Shown here: piece after piece, positions 16,160 through 24,139 of the stretch | Layout: the number at the start of each line of letters is the position of its first letter | How positions within the stretch are numbered: position 1 is the stretch's first letter | Origin: Pedobacter schmidteae | Lineage (GTDB): Bacteria; Bacteroidota; Bacteroidia; Sphingobacteriales; Sphingobacteriaceae | DNA: 64,000 nucleotides | Direction of reading: 5' to 3' | NCBI RefSeq assembly: GCF_900564155.1 | Contig: NZ_LS999839.1 | Location: 6,073,097-6,137,096, forward strand | Notes under the pieces: model-generated | Seen by the model: the letters and a program-made list of their open reading frames with translations, nothing else | What the model was told of the DNA's origin: nothing | Databases searched by the model: none | Program-made: the position numbers and the translations under genes

Positions 16160-17581
16160 TTAATGCCCTTTACGTAGGGCCGGATCAGGGTTAGGGATTA
16201 AATTCGGGTTGCGCTCCATTGCAGTCTTTGGAATTTGAAGCACATATGCCGGATCCCGTTCCTGAAGTGTATAAACGGCTGTCTGTACGTTATTCTCATA
16301 GTATACATGGTTGATCGAAGGCATTCCCATGCGGCGAAGGTCGAACCACCGGTGACAATCTTCATCAAACAGCTCCCTACGCTTTTCCTCGAAACATTTC
16401 TGTAACAGATCGTCTGCATCGGTAACTACCAGGTCCTGATAAGCATCTGGCCTGAACCTCTTTTTCCTTAAGGTATTCAGGTCGTTCAATGCAAGCTGTC
16501 CATTTCCGGTCTGATCTAGCTTATTTAGCTGTGCATAAGCTTCTGCCCTGTTCAACAGGGCCTCTGCTACCCTGAATGACTGGCCTACTTTAGCAAAAAC
16601 AATTGAAGGGCGTTTAATTGATCTTCTGTCCTTGATGTAGATACTTGTTCTCAGATCCCCGTTTTCAAAAGCAGACATCAGGTTCTCGGACAATCTGTAA
16701 TTTAGGTTTTCAGAATTTGATGGAAATACTGCAGCAGAGGGTGGTCCATATATCCAGATACTTTCTATATTTTGTCGTTCGATAACAGGCTTATTGTTCT
16801 GGTCAGGGGCACCCCAGTTGGGCAGGTCCATCAGATCCGATTTATAGTTCAATACGGTAGTACTGGCTTCAATTGCCTTCTGCCAGTTGCCCATTTGCAG
16901 ATAAATACGCGATGCCAGCAGATATCCGGCAATATGGTTAATACGGAACACATTGTTGTTTTTTCCACTACGTTCCATTAACAATATGCCTTTGTCCAGG
17001 TCCTGTAAAATCTGCTGATATACCTCGGCTACGGTATTTCTCTTTTTGCCTTCAAAAGACAGGTCTGCTGAAAGCATCAGTGGTACCCCCAGATCAGTTG
17101 AAGGATTTGACAGCCGGTCACTATAGGGTTTCCCATAAAGGTTAACCAACTGGTAATAATAGAATGCACGCAACAGATAAGCTTGCCCTTCCACATTTTC
17201 TTTTTCTGCAGTTGTTCCTGTTACTTTGGGTGCATATTCCAGTACCGAATTACAACCCAGGATCATGGGATATAAACTCAGCCAGATCATAGACCCGGCG
17301 ACTTTATCAGGTTTACCGGCAGTTTGCGGTTGCCAGGTATATGCAGGAAACATATCGTTCGTCAGAAAGAATTTTTCCTCGGCAATATTGTCGTCTAAAA
17401 GACGTAAGGTTGCATCAACCCCACCATTGCTGGTATAGGCGGCACCGATCAGCAACTCATTTAATGAAGAAGCTGATTTTGGAATGATATCCGTTTGCGA
17501 CTGTTCTTCAAGAAACTTTTTACAGGAGGAAACCGGTAAAAGTGCTGAAAGGAGGAGCAGCAGGAGTATATTTCTTTTCAT
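16160..17581 (-). CDS. SusD/RagB family outer-membrane lipoprotein of the ECF-controlled locus
   Basis: A SusD-type lipoprotein of 473 residues from the ATG at 17581, whose signal peptide ends at C20 (LPVSSCKKFLEEQ). An upstream in-frame ATG at 17605 would overlap the SusC stop and add eight residues, but gives a poorer signal sequence. Typical SusD segments are present: YLLRAFYYYQLVNLYGKPY, EALLNRAEAYAQL, LNTLRKKRFRPDAY and CFEEKRRELFDEDCHRWFDLRRMGMPS. It should cap the preceding SusC channel. The bound nutrient is unknown; the absence of any glycoside hydrolase and the presence of TlpA proteins argue against a simple polysaccharide locus. Confidence 0.93.
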   Translation of the reverse strand: MKRNILLLLLLSALLPVSSCKKFLEEQSQTDIIPKSASSLNELLIGAAYTSNGGVDATLRLLDDNIAEEKFFLTNDMFPAYTWQPQTAGKPDKVAGSMIWLSLYPMILGCNSVLEYAPKVTGTTAEKENVEGQAYLLRAFYYYQLVNLYGKPYSDRLSNPSTDLGVPLMLSADLSFEGKKRNTVAEVYQQILQDLDKGILLMERSGKNNNVFRINHIAGYLLASRIYLQMGNWQKAIEASTTVLNYKSDLMDLPNWGAPDQNNKPVIERQNIESIWIYGPPSAAVFPSNSENLNYRLSENLMSAFENGDLRTSIYIKDRRSIKRPSIVFAKVGQSFRVAEALLNRAEAYAQLNKLDQTGNGQLALNDLNTLRKKRFRPDAYQDLVVTDADDLLQKCFEEKRRELFDEDCHRWFDLRRMGMPSINHVYYENNVQTAVYTLQERDPAYVLQIPKTAMERNPNLIPNPDPALRKGH

Positions 17582-17591
17582 TTTTTTAAAT

Positions 17592-20500
17592 TTAAAAGGT
17601 AACATTTAAGCCCAGGGTGAAGATTTTTGCAATAGGTAATGCGGTAGTTCCTACCCCATCAATTTCAGGGTCCTGGCCTCTTAATTTTTTATCTGCTATA
17701 GTAAACAGGTTGGAAATACCTCCTGAAACTGATGCCTGTTTCAACCTGATACGTTTTAACAACACGTCACTGAACCTGTAAGATAAATCGAGGGTATTGC
17801 ACCTGAGAAAACTTCCTGAAACCACATTGATATCTGAATAGTTATACATCTCATAACGGCTCATATTGCCAGTATTTGTCAAATACACATATCCACCCAA
17901 AGCCCTATCGTCAACTCTCGGGAATGACGGAATATCTGTATGAAGTTCATCACCTGGTTTGCGCCAGCGTTCTGTTAGAATTACTGGCAAATTTTCTATC
18001 GGTCCGGGAATATTTAAACTTGAAGGATCATAAACCGGGTTTCTGAATTTTACTGAGCCTAGCCGGAACGCAAAAGAGGCCCCAACTGAAAAAGCTTTAT
18101 AGCTGATATTGGTATTCAGTCCCCCACTAATTTTTGCATTTTTAGTCCCCACGGGTTTCAGGTATTCAACAAATGAAGTTTTGTCTCTTACCTCCCCTTC
18201 ATCATCTACCCCATGGAACATTGGAAAACCATTTTCGGGGTTTAATCCTTTAAAAGAAAAAGCATAAATGGTACTTATAGGCTGGTCTTCAACAAATACA
18301 TTTCCATTAACATAATCCAGCACCCTTGTTTGGGTAGCTTCCAATGTACCATTTTGCAGGATATTGAAATTCTTTGCTCCATTAATAGCCATGCTCCAGT
18401 TCAGATCTTTGGTCGTAATCAGGTTAAGTCCCAGTTGCAGCTCATAACCGTGGTTCCTGATGTTACCCCCGTTCACCAACATCTTTGTTATGCCATATTC
18501 AACCGGGATAAACCTGGAAACAATCGCATCAGAAGTCTGTTTGCGATAATAACCCAGGTTAAAATTCAGGAATGAATTGAAAAGTGAGCCTCCCAGCTCC
18601 AGGTTCACGCTCTTGGTTTTTTCCCATTTAAGGTCTGGATAGGGCATAGATTTGATCTTGAGATAAAATTCTTTGGCTACATCATTCATTGCTGCTGTTC
18701 CATCATTTGCCATCAGGATCAAGTCAGGTCCCACCTCCCTAATTACGTTGCCCTGAAAGCCATAGGATGCCTTCAGGTACAGGTCGTTCACAATCTTATT
18801 GCCTTGCAGCCATTGCTCAGAACCTGCATTCCAACGTCCGGCAACACTCCAGATCGGAAGAAAGCGCTGGTTGGCATACTGGCCGAAACGATTGGAGGCA
18901 TCAGTCCTGATGTTCCCGTTCAGGATATATTTACCTGCATAACTATAAGTCGCGGTACTGAAAAGGGACAAGGCATTATTTATTGTGTTGGTCCTTTTAG
19001 GACTAATCAATTCTAAAGTATTCTTTGAAAGGAAAAAGCCTTCACCACGGTCCTTGAAATAGCCCGGTATTAAGTTGTCAAGCCCTTCATTATGCACCGA
19101 TCTGATTTCCATCCCCGCAATTACATTCAACTGGTCTTCGGTCGAAAAAATGTTCCGGTTAAATTCAGCCATATTCCTGACATTATAGGTGTAAACAGCG
19201 GACGTTGACGGAGACAATACTCCTCCAAAAGGTAATGCTGAAATCATTTCTTCCGGGCTCCCGGGAGCTACAGTTCCATAATCATAACCACGCAAATTTG
19301 CTGCGTAATTGCTAAACTCTGTAGCATATTGTGTAGCGTTTAAGGTATTAATTGATCCGGCTGCAAGCGTACTCAGCTTTAAGCCCCGCATCAGCAGGTA
19401 ACTCAGATCTAAAGCTGCATTTAGTTTGGTATCTTTTACCTGACTGCCGGTCTGCTGCATTTCCTGCAAAAAATTATAATTGAGCGCCGGCCCAGGGAAA
19501 CCAGGCAAAATATCTATTGTGATCGGATAGGTTAGCGATGAGGAAATCGCCCTGCTGGTTTTAAGCGCATAATCAAGCGGGTTTATTCCAAAATATCCAT
19601 TGGAAACCCTGTAACTCCCGTTTAATTTGAACCCAAACTTCAGTTTTCTGCTCAGTTCGGTACTGAGGTCTAATGCTGCACTCCCTTCCTTCAGATCGTC
19701 GAGTCTGGCCGTACCCTTATTGTCGTTATAAGATAGAGATGAATAATAATTAGTTTTTTCATTTCCTCCTGAAAAGCTGATGTGCTGTCCTACATTTAAA
19801 GTATTTCTGAACAATACATCGAACCAGTCTGTATTCATACTTTCCAGTCCCGCAACCTCTTTACGGAATTCAGTTTCGGATATCTTTCTGTTGAGCAGGT
19901 CCAGCAGGCTCCCTTCGTATCCCATTTTTACCGGCACGGACTTGTAAAGATAACCATCTTCGTACATCTCTCGCGAAAACCTTACCCGCTCCTGTGAATT
20001 CATCAATTGCAGCTGACCATAGTTTGGTTTACGTGAAGTCCCGAAAGTACTGTTATAGTTAATTGCCATTGCTCCGCTTTTTCCTTTTTTGGTAGTGATT
20101 ACAATCACACCATTTGCAGCCCTGGTACCATATATGGCTGTAGCTGAAGCGTCTTTTAAAAAGGTAATACTTTCCACGTCATTTACATTAAGACCGGTAA
20201 TGGCATTTCCGGTCAGGCTACCTTTGGCGAGGATACCGGTTTTCAATATCACCTGGTCGCGTGCACTGGGTTCAACTCCCATCAGGTTATCCGGATTGAT
20301 GTCATTTGGGTTTTCCCGGATTACCCCATCTACAACAATAATCGGGTTTGCATTACCAACCAATGTAGACGTCCCGCGCATGCGCATGGACGGGATGGCA
20401 TTCGGGCTGCCTGAATTTTTTACAACAGATAATCCTGCCACTTTTCCCTGCAGCATACTCACTATATTGGTTGATCCCGGATCCTTAATGTCTTTGCCCT

Positions 20501-21155
20501 GCAGGGTAACCGTAGAACTCGCCGACAAACGTTTGTTTACCTGCTGATATCCCGTAACCACTACTTCCTCCATCTCTTTTAATTCGGCAACAAGTTTAAC
20601 CACAAGTAGTTCCCCAGGAACTGGCTTGATGATTTTCTTTTGAAACCCTACAGAAGAAAAAGTAAGGCTCTTGCCTTCCTGCAGTTCAATGCTGAATTTT
20701 CCGTCCTCATTGCTAATCGTGTTACTTGGGCTACCTGTTACATTTACAGTAACCAAAAATAAGGGATTCCCTTTCTCATCGGTAATCATCCCCTTAATGA
20801 GGTTGTTTATTTTAGGTTCCTCGTCCGATTCCTCCTTAGGGCCAATTACCATTACATTGTCCACTATTACAAACGTTAGCAGAGAACCTTTTAACAAACG
20901 TTTCATCAGTACTTTAAGCGGCTCCGCTTTTGAAGAAAAACTTTGTCTCGGACTTTTTTGTACCAGTTCCTGGTTATACACAATCTTAACTGCAGTTTGC
21001 TTCATTACTGCCTTTATAATCTCCTCAAGTGTACCATTGCGGATATTGATTGTTACCTTATCCTCCTTTTTCTGCTGTGCTAAAGCCGGCTGCAGAAAAG
21101 CCATGAACAACAAGCCATAAACTGCAAGGCAGATTGTCCTATAAAAATAATTCAT
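17592..21155 (-). CDS. SusC/RagA TonB-dependent transporter with N-terminal STN signalling domain
   Basis: An 1187-residue outer-membrane importer. After the signal peptide comes an STN (secretin/TonB short N-terminal) domain at about 33-105 (VTINIRNGTLEEIIKAVMKQ, then FVIVDNVMVIG). A carboxypeptidase-regulatory-like domain follows (IKGMITDEKGNPLFLVTVNV, about 118-195), then the TonB box region MEEVVVTGYQQ, a plug (to about 355, GTRAANGVIVITT) and a barrel ending LGLNVTF. In FecA-type systems the STN domain contacts the FecR anti-sigma factor when ligand is bound. The FecI/FecR pair encoded just upstream fits this directly. It follows the TlpA gene by 29 bases and precedes susD. Confidence 0.95.
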   Translation of the reverse strand: MNYFYRTICLAVYGLLFMAFLQPALAQQKKEDKVTINIRNGTLEEIIKAVMKQTAVKIVYNQELVQKSPRQSFSSKAEPLKVLMKRLLKGSLLTFVIVDNVMVIGPKEESDEEPKINNLIKGMITDEKGNPLFLVTVNVTGSPSNTISNEDGKFSIELQEGKSLTFSSVGFQKKIIKPVPGELLVVKLVAELKEMEEVVVTGYQQVNKRLSASSTVTLQGKDIKDPGSTNIVSMLQGKVAGLSVVKNSGSPNAIPSMRMRGTSTLVGNANPIIVVDGVIRENPNDINPDNLMGVEPSARDQVILKTGILAKGSLTGNAITGLNVNDVESITFLKDASATAIYGTRAANGVIVITTKKGKSGAMAINYNSTFGTSRKPNYGQLQLMNSQERVRFSREMYEDGYLYKSVPVKMGYEGSLLDLLNRKISETEFRKEVAGLESMNTDWFDVLFRNTLNVGQHISFSGGNEKTNYYSSLSYNDNKGTARLDDLKEGSAALDLSTELSRKLKFGFKLNGSYRVSNGYFGINPLDYALKTSRAISSSLTYPITIDILPGFPGPALNYNFLQEMQQTGSQVKDTKLNAALDLSYLLMRGLKLSTLAAGSINTLNATQYATEFSNYAANLRGYDYGTVAPGSPEEMISALPFGGVLSPSTSAVYTYNVRNMAEFNRNIFSTEDQLNVIAGMEIRSVHNEGLDNLIPGYFKDRGEGFFLSKNTLELISPKRTNTINNALSLFSTATYSYAGKYILNGNIRTDASNRFGQYANQRFLPIWSVAGRWNAGSEQWLQGNKIVNDLYLKASYGFQGNVIREVGPDLILMANDGTAAMNDVAKEFYLKIKSMPYPDLKWEKTKSVNLELGGSLFNSFLNFNLGYYRKQTSDAIVSRFIPVEYGITKMLVNGGNIRNHGYELQLGLNLITTKDLNWSMAINGAKNFNILQNGTLEATQTRVLDYVNGNVFVEDQPISTIYAFSFKGLNPENGFPMFHGVDDEGEVRDKTSFVEYLKPVGTKNAKISGGLNTNISYKAFSVGASFAFRLGSVKFRNPVYDPSSLNIPGPIENLPVILTERWRKPGDELHTDIPSFPRVDDRALGGYVYLTNTGNMSRYEMYNYSDINVVSGSFLRCNTLDLSYRFSDVLLKRIRLKQASVSGGISNLFTIADKKLRGQDPEIDGVGTTALPIAKIFTLGLNVTF

Positions 21156-21184
21156 ATGTTTGGTTTAGTTATGGAGAGCGCTGG

Positions 21185-22315
21185 TTATTTGATCAGTTTA
21201 CTTAAAAATTTATCCAGCGCTTTACTGCCCGGATTATAATCCCTTATACCTGCTGCGATAATTTTTCCACTTGGATCGACCAGAAAATTAGCAGGGATAC
21301 CCAATACTTTATAAGCTTTGGCTGCACTATTCTGATCTCCTTTTAAATCCGATAATTGTGGCCACGACATCTGTTCATGGTTCATTGCCTCCATCCATTT
21401 CTCTTTGTCTTTATCCAGTGAAATACTCAATATGGTAAAGTTTTTATCTTTATATTTTTCATATACTGATTTTAATTCCGGAATCTCTACGCGACAAGGG
21501 GTGCACCAGCTTGCCCAGAAATCAACCAATACATATTTACCTTTGAAATTGTCCAGGCTCAATACCTTGCCATTTGCATCAGGCTGAAAAAAATTTGGTG
21601 CCTGTTTATTCACCCATTGCTCTGAAGAACCAGAGAAACTGGCTAGCATCGCCGTAGTCAGCTGGTTCTTTGCATTCCCGGTAAATTTATTCAGATAGTC
21701 CAGTTTTTCCTGCTCAGTCAACATTTCGGACAATACCGCATTAACCAAATATGCAGAAGAACCCCAACTGAGGTGGCTGTCCAACCAGTTTTTGCCAGCA
21801 GCAATAACCTTTTGTCTCAATATGGAACTTTGCGCGCCAATTGATTTTACCGCAGCTTCATCCCCCAGTTTACTGGCTTCAGCAAATTCAAGCGACAACT
21901 CGTCAAGTTTGCTGATATTATCATAAGTTTCTTTCATTCCTTTCTCCAAAGCTACCCATTGAGATACAAAAGCATCCCCCGTCATAGTGGCATCTTTAAA
22001 TCCGGTTCCATTCCCTTGTATATGCATTTTTCCAGCTTCCAGATAAATGATCATCCCTAATCCCGTCTTTTCACTGTCTTTTCCAGATGCCAAAATAAAT
22101 GTCGATCCCCCTCCTTTCATCGGCTTAGAAAAAGAAAAACTTTTGTCTTTTACATAAGTAGAATCCGTTCCTTTATCTATCGGGTTCCAAAGATAGACAA
22201 CTTCACCATTAACCAGGTCAGGCATTTTTGCTGTCAGTTCCAGTTTATCCTGCGCAAAAGCTCCCATCGAAAGCACAGTCAGGCCTAAAAAAGGCACTAT
22301 AGATTTTTTCATCAT
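21185..22315 (-). CDS. TlpA-family thiol-disulfide oxidoreductase with DUF4369, first gene of the SusC operon
   Basis: A 376-residue exported protein with signal peptide (cleaved near AFAQD), DUF4369-like domain (LELTAKMPDLVNGEVVYLW, to about 125), a helical middle with conserved AYLVNAVLSEMLT-type helices, and a TlpA thioredoxin domain with active site WCTPC (270-274) and proline loop GIPANF. It heads the operon TlpA-SusC-SusD-metallohydrolase-like-doubleTlpA, which runs on one strand from 22315 to 13399 with gaps of at most 29 bases. A candidate ECF promoter lies 39 bases before its ATG. Its place at the head of an import operon suggests that the imported ligand or the importer itself needs thiol chemistry in the periplasm. 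Confidence 0.9.
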   Translation of the reverse strand: MMKKSIVPFLGLTVLSMGAFAQDKLELTAKMPDLVNGEVVYLWNPIDKGTDSTYVKDKSFSFSKPMKGGGSTFILASGKDSEKTGLGMIIYLEAGKMHIQGNGTGFKDATMTGDAFVSQWVALEKGMKETYDNISKLDELSLEFAEASKLGDEAAVKSIGAQSSILRQKVIAAGKNWLDSHLSWGSSAYLVNAVLSEMLTEQEKLDYLNKFTGNAKNQLTTAMLASFSGSSEQWVNKQAPNFFQPDANGKVLSLDNFKGKYVLVDFWASWCTPCRVEIPELKSVYEKYKDKNFTILSISLDKDKEKWMEAMNHEQMSWPQLSDLKGDQNSAAKAYKVLGIPANFLVDPSGKIIAAGIRDYNPGSKALDKFLSKLIK

Positions 22316-22353
22316 TTTGATTAGTTTATATTTAATAGTTCAGGTGATTTAAA

Positions 22354-22386
22354 AGTATAGGCGAGGTACATTGCAAAAAGGGTGAA
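22354..22386 (-). promoter_or_regulatory. Candidate ECF sigma promoter of the TlpA-SusC-SusD operon
   Basis: On the minus strand TTCACCCTTTTT (22386-22375) is followed by GCCTATACT (22362-22354) with exactly 17 bases between CACCC and GCC. The first start codon of the operon is about 39 bases further. Its -35 element coincides with the 3' arm and T-run of the hairpin that follows the FecR gene. Confidence 0.72.
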
Positions 22387-22415
22387 AACAATTTTAAATT
22401 ATTTTCACCCTTTTT
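22375..22415 (-). terminator. Hairpin after FecR that also carries the next operon's -35 element
   Basis: Perfect 14-bp arms (22375-22388 and 22402-22415) enclose a 13-base AT-rich loop. On the minus strand the stem GGGTGAAAA/TTTTCACCC ends in TTTTT, the layout of a Rho-independent terminator, 15 bases after the FecR stop. The same TTTTCACCCTTTTT is the -35 region of the promoter for the TlpA-SusC operon. No rightward -10 box is present on the other arm. Confidence 0.6.
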
Positions 22416-22430
22416 CATCCGGCAGTAAAA

Positions 22431-23558
22431 CTAACGTTGCCTAACCTGTATACTTTTCCCTTTTACTATAAAATCAACCTGGTTACTACTCAGCCTGATG
22501 TTGTTCAGGATCTTAGTAAAATCGGTAGTTCTGGGCATATCAATGGTGAAATGAAGGTTTTTGAGTGCCTCATTTTCAAAACTAAAGTCCAGGTCATATT
22601 CCCGTTCAAGTCGGGAAGTAATCTCTTGCAGGGTATTATTATTAAAATATACATCCAGGTCTTTCCAGGCTGTGTACATCCTCATATCTGCTTCAGTTTT
22701 CTGTAAAGATTTCTGCTTCGGGTTATAAACTCCCAATTCTCCAGGTAAAAGAAACAAAGATTGATTGCCTGCCAGCAAGCTTACTTTTCCTCGCTCCAAA
22801 GCTGTTTGTACAACAGTACCAAACGTATTTATACTAAAAGCAGTCCCAAGTACTTTCACCTCCACATCCCCAAGCTGAACCACAAAAGGTCTTTCGGCAT
22901 TATGCTTTACATCGAAATAAGCTTCACCTTCCAGACTAACCTCTCTTTTGCTGGCAGCAAAAGACGTAGGATAAATCAGTTTCGATCCTGCGTTTAGCCA
23001 TATCATAGTTCCATCACTCAGTTCCAGGCGCGTATATTTCCCTTTTGGTACAGTCAGTGTATTCATGTTAAGTTCCTCCCCCTCTGCAATCGCTTTTGTC
23101 TCGGGCTTGTAGGTCAGGTTACTTCCGTTCAATGCAGCCCCTTCCGACTTTAAAATATCAGAATGACTTGCATCCAGTTCAACCGTTTTACCATTACTCA
23201 ATGTCAGTCTGATCTGGCTATCTGAAACCGGACTTGAGGTATCGCTTTGACGCAAAAACAGCCACCATGCAGGTGCAAAAATCAGCAGCAACACCGCAGC
23301 CACGGTCAGCACACGATATAACTTAACACGTTTTGAACGTTTTGTTCTTTCCTCATACCTTAGCTTCAGTTCTTCCCAACCTTCCTGTACCGGAAATTTA
23401 AGTTTAGGATCTTTTTCTTGTAAGCCCATATTTATTTCTTCTGCCAGCAGCAGCATTTCAAGCTCCTCCTGATTCAATTCCTCGTCATTTTGTATCTGGT
23501 TTGGCCCTTCAATATGCTTTAACAATTTATCCCAGTTTATTTTTTCTTCCTGATCCAT
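22431..23558 (-). CDS. FecR-family anti-sigma factor
   Basis: A 375-residue single-pass inner-membrane protein. The cytoplasmic part (1-95) carries the sigma-binding region; the membrane span is about 97-117 (VLTVAAVLLLIFAPAWWLFL). The periplasmic FecR domain runs about 165-270 (VPKGKYTRLELSDGTMIWLNAGS, VSLEGEAYFDVKH, VKVLGTAFSINTF), followed by a C-terminal DUF4974 domain (about 300-373), which meets the STN domain of the transporter. The gene starts six bases after the sigma gene and they are surely co-transcribed. The usual role is to hold the sigma factor inactive until the ligand-loaded SusC signals across the envelope; the co-encoded Prc protease may take part in its cleavage. Confidence 0.94.
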   Translation of the reverse strand: MDQEEKINWDKLLKHIEGPNQIQNDEELNQEELEMLLLAEEINMGLQEKDPKLKFPVQEGWEELKLRYEERTKRSKRVKLYRVLTVAAVLLLIFAPAWWLFLRQSDTSSPVSDSQIRLTLSNGKTVELDASHSDILKSEGAALNGSNLTYKPETKAIAEGEELNMNTLTVPKGKYTRLELSDGTMIWLNAGSKLIYPTSFAASKREVSLEGEAYFDVKHNAERPFVVQLGDVEVKVLGTAFSINTFGTVVQTALERGKVSLLAGNQSLFLLPGELGVYNPKQKSLQKTEADMRMYTAWKDLDVYFNNNTLQEITSRLEREYDLDFSFENEALKNLHFTIDMPRTTDFTKILNNIRLSSNQVDFIVKGKSIQVRQR

Positions 23559-23564
23559 AACCTG

Positions 23565-24119
23565 TTAATATAATCCTATCCATATGCCTATTACAATTAT
23601 TGTCCTGATGAGCGACTGGCATTCGCGTCGCAAAAATTCATAGGATAACTTAATATGTGTTTTTACGGTATTCACTGAGATGTCCAACTGGGCAGCAATT
23701 TCTGTATATTTTAACCCATCTTTATTACTCAGCAAAAACACGTGCCTCCGCTTCTCGGGCAGCTGACCAATAATGTCCCAAAGTACTTTATCGCGTGCCT
23801 CATATTCCAGCGCATCTTCCTGTTCCTGCTGACTAACCAGATGAGCTGCTGTTTGCAGCAATAGCTCATCATTGTAGTCAATTTTTCTAGCCTTCTTTTT
23901 GTAACTGAGTGAAGCATTTCTTACCGCCCGGAAAGCATAATTCTTAAAACTGGTCTGAACGGCTATAGTCGAAATCTTATCCAGGCAATACAGAAAAAAA
24001 TTTTGGACAATATCTTTGGCAACCTCCTCGTCTTCTACAACCCGATAGGCAACAGCGCATAAAAAGGAATAATGCGCTTTAAATAAAGCTTCTATTCTGG
24101 AAAGATCTGCCATAGGCAT
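23565..24119 (-). CDS. ECF-type RNA polymerase sigma factor, FecI-like
   Basis: A 184-residue ECF sigma factor with region 2 (LFKAHYSFLCAVAYRVVEDEEVAKDIVQNFFLYC) and region 4 (LPEKRRHVFLLSNKDGLKYTEIAAQLDISVNTVKTHIKLSYEFLR). It lacks regions 1 and 3 as expected. The C-terminal tail (LIRTIIVIGIWIGLY) is strongly hydrophobic, seen in many Bacteroidetes FecI-like factors. It lies between the Prc-type protease (20-base gap) and FecR (6-base gap), with no promoter of its own, so it should be read from the promoter before the protease. I infer that it recognises the TTCACCCTTTTT-N12-GCCT promoters found four times in this region. Confidence 0.95.
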   Translation of the reverse strand: MPMADLSRIEALFKAHYSFLCAVAYRVVEDEEVAKDIVQNFFLYCLDKISTIAVQTSFKNYAFRAVRNASLSYKKKARKIDYNDELLLQTAAHLVSQQEQEDALEYEARDKVLWDIIGQLPEKRRHVFLLSNKDGLKYTEIAAQLDISVNTVKTHIKLSYEFLRRECQSLIRTIIVIGIWIGLY

Positions 24120-24139
24120 ATGTTGTTAATTTGTCCCGG

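Noticed and set aside
22402-22428. Rightward ECF promoter from the second arm of the repeat after FecR
   Set aside because: There is no GCCT box 17 bases after CACCC and no plus-strand gene follows.
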